A stretch of 52,057 nucleotides of DNA from Emergomyces orientalis (Eukaryota; Ascomycota; Eurotiomycetes; Onygenales; Ajellomycetaceae): NCBI GenBank assembly GCA_002110485.1, contig MOWL01000011.1, positions 1 through 52,057 of the forward strand, in the 5' to 3' direction. The notes under the pieces are model-generated. The model searched no databases and had not been told where the DNA came from. It saw nothing but the letters and a program-made list of their open reading frames with translations. The translations under genes and the position numbers were made by a program. Each line of letters opens with the position of its first letter. Position 1 is the first letter of the stretch. Of this stretch, positions 11,701 to 20,940 are shown in pieces.

Positions 11701-12695
11701 TTTTCTTTTTTCTGTTATTTCTTCTGATCATTAAGATTTTGAGAATTCTGAGAGCTTTTTCTTTGATATAAAGTTTTTAATGCTTTCTAATATAATTTCA
11801 GTTATTATATTAGTTCTACTTCTAGCATTATATCTGTTATTATTGTCTTTTCATTCCAATTTGATAATTCTTCTTTTTTTTCAAATTTTAAATCTTCAAT
11901 TCTCTTATTGATTTCAGACCATTCAGCTTTTTCAAAATTATATTGATTTGATAGTAGAGGATTCTCACATGTTTCCTTTTCATCAATTTCAATATTAAAT
12001 TGAATAACTTCATGAGCAGATCCTGATGTTTCTTCTGAATTAATAAATCAATTATAGATCTTGTTTTCAATCAAATTTTTTGATAGAAAGATTAAGTCTA
12101 TGATTGATTTCTTCATTAAGTTGTTTCTAAAGAAGATCTGTCTATCAATTTCATTTATAATATCTAATTCATGTTGTAGAGCTCACTCTACTATTTTCTC
12201 TGATCTTATTGAATAATCACATTCAGAATTCCATCATATATGATGTGCATTGAAATTATCACATATAATAGCATTTTTTTCTGAACTTAAATTCAGCAGT
12301 TCTCTGTCAACTGTTCATGAATTATCATTTACCTTCAGTGATTTTTCATTATAAATATTTATCAATTGAATACTGTCAAATTGATTTCTTGTATCTATAA
12401 TATCTCCAACTAGAATATCAGAATTAGATATATAATGACTTTTTATATTGAATTGAAATCTTGATCTTTTTCTTGCATATATCACAACTCTTGCTTTTAC
12501 ATCTGATTTCTCTGGTAAAAAGCAGTGATAGCTTGAATGAGAAATTATAAATTGTTGTTCTATATCAAAATTTGACTCTTATAATAGAATGAAGTCAGTT
12601 TGCTCTTCAAAGTCTATCTGTAAGCATGAATAGATAGCATCTTTATTTCTATCAATATTGTTTTGAATAAAAGTTATTTTTGAAGCATTTTTGAT
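8791..12695 (-). pseudogene. Tad1/I-like LINE ORF2, copy B (endonuclease-RT-RNase H)
   Basis: Nearly full-length ORF2. The longest open piece is 9346-11433. Upstream (12695-11830) is an APE-type endonuclease: TFIQNNIDRNKDAI, VVIYARKRSRF, INIYN, ICDNFNAHH, SIIDLIFLS, and SGSAHEVIQF where SDH-type Asp is Ala. RT follows with PQGSPVSPILF and catalytic SYVDDI near 10640, then RNase H (IYSDGS, EVFDAELYAI, FSDSQAA, IPAHINIHGNELADEAA) and a terminal C-x2-C...H...C motif. It is broken by frameshifts near 11830 and 9145, about ten in-frame TGA and two TAA. TGA stands at Trp positions such as E-W-A, Y-N-W-F and S-W-IPAH; copy A has TGG at the last of these. Confidence 0.88.
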
Positions 12696-13262
12696 AGTTT
12701 TTTTCTTCTTTTTATTATTATTTTGTGTAGTAAACATGTACAAAAAGAATAAATTGAAGCTGTGTTTCTTTTATTCTGAATCAGATAATAGATTATATCT
12801 ATTATCTGTATTCAGAGCTGGAACTTCTACTGCTTTCATTGAAATGAGATTTTCTTTATCTTTTCTCATTTTTATAGATGTAACAGGGTTTAAGATCTGT
12901 CTATTTTTTGAAAAAGAATTTGACTCAGAAGAAATAGACATTTGAGAATTTCTTCTTTTTATAGTTTTATCTATTTTCTCTGTATTTTGAGTTTCTTTTC
13001 TCCATTTCACATCTTTATTGAAAGACTTTTTCTTGAAAATGAAAATACAATCTTTTGAAATAGATGTGTGCTTTTCATAGCAATTACTGCATTTGATTTC
13101 AGTGTGATTGCAGATTTCATCTATTTTTCTACATATATTGCAAGAATGTTCATTTGTTTTGTGATCTAAAGCATAAAACTGATATTTAGAATTTCTTTTA
13201 TAAGTATTTGCAAAGTGTTCATGTTTCTGACAGTTTGAGTATTGAATTTGACAATTCTATTT
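12696..13262 (-). pseudogene. LINE ORF1 remnant with degenerate zinc knuckles
   Basis: Upstream of copy B ORF2. The minus strand reads CQKHEHFANT, then HSCNICRKIDEICNH, KCSNCYEKH and SKDC, followed by the open piece 12771-13010. This is the Cys/His arrangement of Tad-type ORF1 nucleic-acid-binding proteins. Several expected Cys codons read TAT (Tyr), as G-to-A change would give. The element is cut at about 13262, where composition changes; its ORF1 N-terminus is missing. Confidence 0.65.
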
Positions 13263-14266
13263 CAAACAAAAAAATGCTTTCCCCCGAACCAGCCCAATTC
13301 TTCGAATTAGAAGACGAAAAGACATCCATTTGAAAGCTCTTGTTTGAGAAAGCAATTTATTCACTTTTTATTAAATTGAGCGCGAGTTGATGAAGCTATT
13401 GAGGAAAACATGTTTGCAATCTCTAAGGGGAAAGAAAATCACACTTCATCACATAACTTCATCAGTTTCGGCCCAATTTACATAGAATTTTGATAGAAGC
13501 TAGAACAAACCAGATATTACAACTGTCTCAATTTTGAATTCATTCCGACCATCTCTTTCTGAACAATTCATTGTCAAAATCTGTGTGAAAACTCTGATTG
13601 ATTTTCATGTTTCTTTGCATCAGTGCCAAGTCTTTCCCCCGTACCGCCCTACCTCGCCCGGCAGAAAAGTGACAAAAAAATACCTCAGCACAGATCACAC
13701 GTGACCTATCTTTCAATCAGAAATTCCCCGAAACCTACCCTCTCTACAAAACGGAACAAGAAAAAGTGGAAATATCAGTGTTTAAAAAATAGCTTGGTCC
13801 CTGCAAGTAATATATATACATACTTGTATATATATATATTATTATATAAGAAAATAGTACAGATTTAGTCTGTTGATTCTTCATTTGCATACTCATCTGT
13901 GTGACTTAATAAATTACATTTATTAAGAGCTATCTAGTAAAATATATGAGATTAATTTGAATAGAAAAGGAAATCTATTCAGTATTAATTCATATTGATA
14001 TTTCAGGAATACAATCTTGATTTGAGATGGGGCCTATTTCAAGCAGAAATTTTGAAAAGTTTTTTAAATTGAAAAAGACAAAATTTGCAAGAGTTAGAGT
14101 GTTTTTCTTGATTTAGCTCTGAGTAAATAAATCAAGAAAATTCTACACAAATTCATATTTCTTTACTTCAGTGACTAATTCAGTTTTTGAAAATAATCTC
14201 AATTTTGAGCTGCATACTTGATATGTGGGGAGAAATTTAGAATATTGAATATTTCTGAATAGTTTT
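13263..14266. other. Spacer without supported gene
   Basis: Mixed-composition sequence between the LINE block and the gypsy LTR. 13263-13760 is of moderate GC. 13800-14266 is AT-rich with a (TA)n-like stretch near 13808-13850. No frame with recognisable domains was found. The right end, next to the GTTTT target duplication, was contiguous with 19883 onward before the gypsy element inserted. Confidence 0.5.
14262..14266 (+). repeat. Target-site duplication GTTTT (left)
   Basis: GTTTT directly outside the left LTR, matching GTTTT at 19878-19882 outside the right LTR. Confidence 0.9.
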
Positions 14267-14512
14267 TGTAACAGGCCTATGCCGAAGAGCTCGGCACTAA
14301 TATAGGTCTTATATAACAAAAAGTAGAAAATGTTAAGGAAAAGAAAAGAAAAGGAAAAGCATTTGAGTGTGAACACATGAGATTCTTTTATGAGCCTGGC
14401 AGGGCAGATAATCATATTTCCGATTGGCGTGGCCGCTAGGTCGGCAAAAACCATGGAGCTTCCATTGGCATGCGAGCGGAATGGTCTACTAACATGGGCG
14501 TAGTCCATCACA
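14267..14512 (-). repeat. 3' LTR of gypsy element 2 (246 bp)
   Basis: Starts TGTAACAG and ends ATCACA on the plus strand. It aligns without gaps to 19632-19877 over 246 bp with roughly 15 substitutions. Most differences are transitions, with this left copy keeping C or G where the right copy has T or A. Confidence 0.95.
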
Positions 14513-14532
14513 TTAGCCCCCCCTTTCTCTCA
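14513..14532 (-). promoter_or_regulatory. Polypurine tract of gypsy element 2
   Basis: On the minus strand GAGAGAAAGGGGGGGCTAA lies directly upstream of the 3' LTR, where plus-strand priming occurs. The final TAA is also the pol stop codon. Confidence 0.8.
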
Positions 14533-17500
14533 AGCTCAGTGCCTCCCATCGATCAAGAGCCGCTGTCTCGGACAATGCCGAACCCGCAGTCCATGATGGG
14601 CGATCGTAGCCCACCCATTTCACGAGGTATTGTCGGCCGTGGTCATGGGGTTGTTCGTCCAGTATCTCTTCAATCTCCCATTCAAGCTCGTTGTCCTCCC
14701 CCATGATGCCTGGCGGCTGCCAGTCAGAGATTGTTTGAGAGGGGAATGGGTCAGTGACCACTCAGCATAAGAGGTTCATATGAAAGACATCATGAATACC
14801 AGAGAGAGTGTTCAGGCAGTAGTTATGGCTGCCTAGAACTTCCAGGACTTCATATTTCATGTGTCGGTAGTCCAGCGTGCGCGACGGGCGTGTGGTTCAA
14901 ATGTTCTTGAGACTGAGCCAAACTAGATCACCAACCTTATACTGTTCAGCGGGGTCTCATTGTACATTGGCTTGATCTTCTTGGTCTTGTTTGACGCTCA
15001 CCATTGATGCTTCCGCCCAGTCGCGGGCGTCTCAGAGCTTTGTTACTATATTATCAGCGACCTCAATGGGGTTGCGCAGGTTCATTGAGAGTTGTGTGAG
15101 TTCTTGAAAATCTAGTATTTCCATATTGTAGTCATGCATGAGAAAGAATGAGCTCACACCAGTGAAGACTGCATCTCAGTCATTGATTGTGACTTCTGCA
15201 TGAAGGAGTAGGTCATGCCAGTCATCTTGTGAGTAATTACAGAACTTATGAAGATAATTCTTTACTGTCTGTATTGTTCACTCTGAGGAACCATCAGTCT
15301 CTGAATGATAGACAGTTGATAGGCAGTGTGTGATCTTCAGTAACTGGCAGATTCTCATCCATAGGGCACTTACAAACTGTCAGTCTCGGTCTGACACAAT
15401 TGATCTTGGCAGTCCATGCATTCGGTAGAATGGGCTTTGTAGAAAAGCTTCAGTAACCTGTTCTGTATCTATCTTATCGCAGGGTTCTAGTATTACACCC
15501 TTGCTTAGATGATCAACAATAATCATGATGTTCTTGCATCCTTTGCTCTCAGAGAGATTCACTGTGAAATCAATGACAACATCTCATCATATTCAGTCTG
15601 AAATGTTGAGTGGTTTGAGGAGGCCTTTCTGATGATCCTTTCATGAGATGACTGACAAGCAGCAATTGCAGTTTCAAATGAAGCATCAGATGCTATTTGA
15701 GATCTCAGGCCAGTAGAACTCTTGTGATATCATTCAGTATAGCTGTTCGCGGCCCAGGTGGCCAGACATGCATGAGTTGTGCGTCTCTTGCATGATTCGC
15801 GTGCGTAATGTTTCAGACTGCGGGACCCAACATTGTTCACGGAATTGAAGGGCGTTATTGTTGTCAATGAAGCATTCAGATATGTCAGTTCTCACGTGTA
15901 GTTCTGGGGGGAATCGGGGTGCCTTCCGGCATACAGCATCAGTGAGAGCTTGGAGCTGTTCGTCAGCAAGAGCTGACAGGCACCACAGCTCATTCAGTGA
16001 TGTTTCAGAAGGCGCTTCAGAGAGTGTCTTGAAAGGGATGTCAGAGACATCAGCAATGTCAGAGGTGATTCGGAGTGGGAGTGTTCTGACTACTGACACA
16101 TGAATGGTTCCATGTGCAGTCTTATCATGATTAATCAGTATTCTCAGGTCCAAGATTCGGTGTTCATGGTTGATCCAGCAGGTGTCTGCTGCATTGGATG
16201 GCATGTCTTGCTCTCGTTGAGAGAGTGCGTCCGCCATGGAGTTCTCTGAGCTGGGGCGGTAGTGTATTGTAAAATGAAAGTGGCTAAGAAGCTCTGACCA
16301 GCACATCTGACATTCTGTGAGCTTACAAGTGGTTGTGAAGTGCTTGAGATTCTTATGATCAGTTATTATCTCAAACTTCACAACACTGTGAAGCTCAGAG
16401 TCCCATTCTTCAAGACAGTGAATTATGATGAGGAGTTCTTTGTCATAGATCTCATAGTTACACTTGACAGGACTGAGTTTCTTGAACATGAAGGTACATG
16501 GTCATAGAACATCTTTATCATCATATTGCAGTATGGCTCCTCCTGTAACATAACCGGAGGAGTCAGCTTCCACAATCATGTCGTGGTCGGGATCAAATGT
16601 CACTAGTAGAGGTGTGCTGATGAACATCTTTTTCATTCATACAAAGGCAGCCTCGGCGGCTGCTGACCAGTGGAAGACTGATTCCTTCTTGATGAGCTCT
16701 GTGAGCGGTCAGGCGATCTCTGAGAAGTTTTGTATAAATCACTGATAGAAGTTAACAAATTCAATGAAGCTGTGTACACTCTTCACAGTGCATGGAGCTT
16801 TTCATTCAAGAATAGCAGAGACCTTTTCAGAATCCATCTGAATGCCCTTACCCGCTTCTATGATGAAGCGCAGGTATTTTGTAGTCTTAACTTCAAAATC
16901 ACATTTGTCTATGTCTATCAGCAGGCCAGCTTCACAGAGCCACTGTAATACCTTCTGAACATGTTCTTGATGCTCTTTTCAGGAGCCATCGGTGAAGATA
17001 AGAATGTCATTCAGATACACAGACATGAACTCATCAAGGAAATCTTGCAGTGCTCAATTGATATATTTCTGAAAGGTGCTAGGGGCGTTAGCTAGCCCGA
17101 ACGGTGTGACTACCCACTCAAAGAGACTGTATCGGGTCCGGAAAGCAGTTAGTCATTCATCGCCTTCGGCGATGCGGATCTTATGAAATGCAGCGACCAC
17201 ATCCAGCTTGGTGAACCATTGAGCGCGCCTGATGCAAGCAAGTGTCTCATTGATGAGAAGTAGAGGATATCGATCCTTCTTCATGAGGCGGTTCAGCCCT
17301 CAATAGTCTACACAAAATCGGAGCCCGCCGCCTGGCTTCTTGGCGAATAGGATAGGAGCTGCGGCGGGAGAATTGCTAACGCGTATGAACCCTTTGTCTA
17401 GTAGATCATTGAGGGTCTTGTGGAGGAGAAGGAGTTTGTCTCAAGACATGCTATAGAGAGGCCCCCATGAGGGTTCAGAAGTCTTGCTGTCTTGCTTCTC

Positions 17501-18200
17501 TAGTTTGATTGTATGATCTACCTCAGGCCCTTGTAGGGGAGGTAGGTTCTCAATGGCATCATCTTTTTGAAAGATGTCTAGGTATTCATGGTATTGGCGC
17601 GGGAGCTTTGCACGGGGATCAGTGTGTTTAGTGGTGGTGAGTTTGTCGAGCGCTTTCTTAATGTCAGCCAAGCTGGCTGAGTAAATTGCCATGCAGTCCC
17701 GCTGCATGTGATTCTGTTGGGAGTTCTTTCAGAGCAGTTCATAAGCATTCGCGGAGATCTGCTTGAGATTCATGATGCTATGAACATCATTCTCATGTAC
17801 GTGATCTCCATTAGAGAAGATGAGCATTCTGTTTCAGACATTCAAGAGAATGCTCTGTTCAGCTAATCAAGAGATCTTTAGCATGAGATTGTAATCTAGG
17901 TTCTCTATCTCATATGCATAAGTGTTCTCTTGTCAGTGCCCGCCGACGTCTATATCTAATTTCACCATATAACGGGTGTAAGCATCTTTCGGGCCGTCGA
18001 ATCCAGTGAGGAGCCGGGGCTTGGGTAAAGGGATACGCTGGAGGTTACGGTGTTTTACGATTGAAGATTTGATCATTGCATAATGGCATAGACCGCTGTC
18101 TACCATGGCATTCATATTGTACGTGCTATCTATCACAGTAGATACAAGAATCATGTCCATTGTCATCTTTTCTTCAAATTGTTGTCATCTGATCTTCTCT
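14513..18200 (-). pseudogene. Gypsy element 2 pol (protease-RT-RNase H-integrase-chromodomain), TGA-riddled
   Basis: A single frame of about 1220 codons read from 18200 down to a TAA that abuts the LTR. Protease AMVDSGLCHYAMI is near 18090; RT VDY-x-GLNRLMKKDRYPLL and the catalytic YLNDILIF (usual YLDD, one Asp now Asn) follow. RNase H is VEADSSGYVTGGAI, NYEIYDKELL and TDHKNL; integrase has VDHLSKG, SDRD and YHSETDG; the chromodomain is EWEIEEILDE...YLVKWVGYDRPSW (14680-14560). I count about 28 premature stops, all TGA. They fall where the family has Arg (VDY-R-GLN, TE-R, INN-R-DA, VL-R-P) or Trp (E-W-LTAF, E-W-KAP). No TAA, TAG or frameshift was found. Confidence 0.9.
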
Positions 18201-18228
18201 AGCTTCTGTCAGCAAGTTTTCACAGGAG

Positions 18229-19416
18229 CTAGTCTTTTCTCTGCCTTGAAGCTTCCATTGAGACACTCTCTTCATTGTCGCCCAAATCCTCTTTCACTAT
18301 GGTGTGGTTGATGCGGACTCTCTTAGGTGGAACATGGTCAGAACGGCAGTTGGCAGCAATGTGGCCTGTACGCTCGCAATTGATGCAGACTCTGTGTCGT
18401 CGTCGATCGGCCGCCTCTTCAGCTGTCAGTCCAGGGACTCAGAAGCCCGGTCGGGCAGCAGAGACTCTAGCTTGAGCGTAGGTGTTTGAGTCCACCCAAT
18501 CCATTGCATCTGTGTTGTTCCTGGTCGCCGGCATGTTGGCAGCTGAAGTATAATGTCTATCATCACCTGTCTGTATGCTCTTCAGCTTTGTGAGATGATC
18601 ATTCAATCTTCATAATTGAATGCAGAATGTCTCATAAGTGAAGACTTCTTCAACACTGACAAGAGTTTTCAGCAGTTCAAATGTCAAAGCTTTCTTCAGC
18701 ATGCTGATCTTCATTTGATTCTCCCAGAGTTGGCCTCCTGCTTCTAAGATCTTAGTGTCGAAATCAGGTAAAAAGGTTGTAAGAGAGGTGTTCCTCTGGC
18801 ATGCATTCTGCAGCCAGTCTAGCACCTTCTGCTGTGTTGCTGTATTCTTGAACAAGATATCAAGGTGTTTGAAGATGTTTTCAGGCGTGCGAAGTGATGG
18901 TTCGCAGGTTTCTATTCATGAGTGAAACTTCTGTCTGGCGCGATCCTTCAGTCAGCCGTACACATACCATTCTTGATTGATCAAGGAATCAATGGCATCT
19001 CCATTCACATCTAGCTTCGCAAGCATCTCCAACTTCCACAGCGAGTATAAGGTGAGGTCAGAAGCGTTGAAGTACATGGAAGTGCTTAGGTGTTCTTTTG
19101 GTGGTCATGCTGTGCTAGACTTTGTTGACACCTCTACAGATTCTGCTGACAGAGGTGTTGCGGCTTCCGCGGCAGAGGTCTGACTTGTCAGTTGTCGCTG
19201 AATCTCTTCATATTGACATTGCTGGTTCGCATGCATGTCGGCGATCTGCTGCTGCTGCAGTTTCAACATCATTCAAAGCCACTGTGGCATCTCATTGGTG
19301 TTCGCTGCCATTGAGGGTTCACCGATATCATCCATGATGGCTGACAATGTTGTGTCTTGGAATTCTTCGCTGGAGGATTCTTCAGGTTCAGGGGAGTATT
19401 CATATGAAAACTTCAT
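18229..19416 (-). pseudogene. Gypsy element 2 gag with CCHC knuckle, TGA-interrupted
   Basis: Frame of 396 codons from ATG at 19416 to TAG at 18229. It includes a Gln-rich helical N-terminal part, the capsid-like stretch YFNASDLTLYSLWKLEMLAKL, LINQEWYVYG and LKDRARQKF, the open piece 18610-18855, and a C-terminal knuckle CINCERTGHIAANC near 18380-18340. Six premature stops occur, all TGA, at positions where relatives usually have Arg (VYG-R-L) or Trp (S-W-IE, GF-W-VPGLTAEEA). gag and pol are in different frames. Confidence 0.85.
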
Positions 19417-19631
19417 ATATCTGGGGTATCAGAACTCTCAGGTTTTTCACTGATATGTCTCTTTCGTGAGATCTAGTTGCAGGGTCAAGACAATTGATGA
19501 GCAAGCTTCTTCTATCTAGTAGAGATTCAATGACTGCTAGCTAGTTGTCTTCTTTATTTCTTATGCATCATTACACATTTGAATAGTCGAATAATCATTC
19601 CTCATAAGAATATGAATGAACATTTTCTAAG

Positions 19632-19877
19632 TGTAACAGACCTATGCTGAAGAGCTCGGCACTAATATAGGTCTTATATAACAAAAAGTAGAAAACGTTA
19701 AGGAAAAGAAAAGAAAAGGAAAAGTATTTAAGTGTGAACACATGAGATTCTTTTATGAGCCTGGCAGGGTGAATAATCATATTTCTGATTGGCGTGGCCG
19801 CTAGGTCGGCAAAAACCATGGAGCTTTCATTGACATGTGAGCGGAATGGTCTACTAACATGAGCGTAGCTCATCACA
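19632..19877 (-). repeat. 5' LTR of gypsy element 2 (246 bp)
   Basis: Partner of 14267-14512 with the same length and termini. Relative to the left LTR it shows CCA to TCA, TGG to TGA, GGG to GAG and CG to TG changes, plus two CpA-type changes. It is followed on the plus strand by GTTTT (19878-19882). Confidence 0.95.
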
Positions 19878-19882
19878 GTTTT
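19878..19882 (+). repeat. Target-site duplication GTTTT (right)
   Basis: Perfect match to 14262-14266, showing that the element transposed as a unit. Confidence 0.9.
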
Positions 19883-20119
19883 TATCAATTTCTCTGTAAA
19901 AAATTGATTTATTTTGTCAGTTTTTCTCTTAAAAACTGTCATTTCAACTGAATAACTTGTTATTCATTGAAATCAAATCTTTTCTTTTCACTTTGTAGCA
20001 CAAGAAAGAAGTCTGTGAAGATTTAATTGATTTATCTCTAAAAATCAATATCAGTTTATTAGATTCTCTAGAAAAATCTAATCTAGTTACTATCACTAGT
20101 AGGAAAAATAGTCTGAATT

Positions 20120-20434
20120 ATGTCAAATTCACCTGCTTCTGTGAATATGATGTCATCAATTCAAGAAAATGATATTTTTCTTGAAAAAATCCCTGATATA
20201 GAACTTATAAAAAAAAGAAAAAAAGAGCAACTGCAACAGGAAATGAATGATATTGAAAATCTTCAGAAAGTAGCTGAAATTCTGAAGAATCAATGCATTC
20301 AAGAGCAAGATGATAAAGTAGTAAATCTACTACTTATTCAAGTAAAACAGATAAATGAAATTCTAAAATACAAACTGGAAATTTCTAAAGAATTAAAAAT
20401 TATCATTAGTAATATAATTACTACTTTAAACGTT
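20120..20434 (+). pseudogene. AT-rich coiled-coil ORF start, cut at a composition boundary (possible LINE ORF1)
   Basis: ATG at 20120 opens a frame rich in Lys, Glu, Ile and Gln with predicted helical heptads (IKKRKKEQLQQEMNDIENL and onward). Base composition and codon use match the AT-rich LINEs to the left. At about 20434 composition switches within a few bases to GC-rich and the remaining ten codons (VSRRPDVD) are unlike the rest. I read it as the start of a plus-strand element ORF1 interrupted there. The identity is inferred from context; no domain is recognised. Confidence 0.45.
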
Positions 20435-20940
20435 CAAACGGTGAGCCGAAGGCCGGATGTCGACTAGCTCGACGGCTGCTTTAGGCCGATGATTGTCCAA
20501 TACTGCCACGCTCCACGCACAGTGGACGCCCCCTGCGCGCTGCAAGCTCAATTCCACGCCCCAGGGTTCAGGTACAGAAAATGGATCCTCACCCACTGAT
20601 GGAATGGGCGCTTGCATCCTCCTTTTTCAAACGTCACTCACTCTTCGCCCATCTTGGGACCGCCGGCCAGATATGGCCCTCTCGGAGCTAACTATAAAGT
20701 CATGGCTCCCTTCTCTCCAGCGGGTGATCTGGTCACCCTCGCAATTCCAGCTTCCCTTCCCATCGAATCTTCTCCGCCCATCAACCCCTCGCCGCTCCCC
20801 AAGCTATCAAGTCGCGCTTGCCCACCCTTATATCCCTCCCATCACAACCAACGAGCTCTCTGTTCCTTCAACCATCCATCGCTGGCCCCTCCATCCCTAT
20901 CCCTTCCCGTTCCTTCCTCTGGTCCTGTGCGGGACGAAGA

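Larger units (their letters stand above)
14267..19877 (-). mobile_element. Complete chromodomain Ty3/gypsy retrotransposon, inactivated
   Basis: 5611-bp element on the minus strand with LTRs of 246 bp, 5-bp target duplication GTTTT, a gag with zinc knuckle, and a pol in the order protease, RT, RNase H, integrase, chromodomain. A polypurine tract abuts the 3' LTR. Structure is intact with no frameshift found in pol, but about 34 in-frame TGA codons kill both genes. It is nested in AT-rich sequence. Confidence 0.95.

Noticed and set aside
14513..18200. A reassigned genetic code (UGA as one amino acid) for the whole retroelement block
   Set aside because: In the gypsy pol TGA replaces both conserved Arg and conserved Trp, so no single reassignment restores it; mutation explains both. 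The question is left open only for the LINE copies, where all sites look like Trp.
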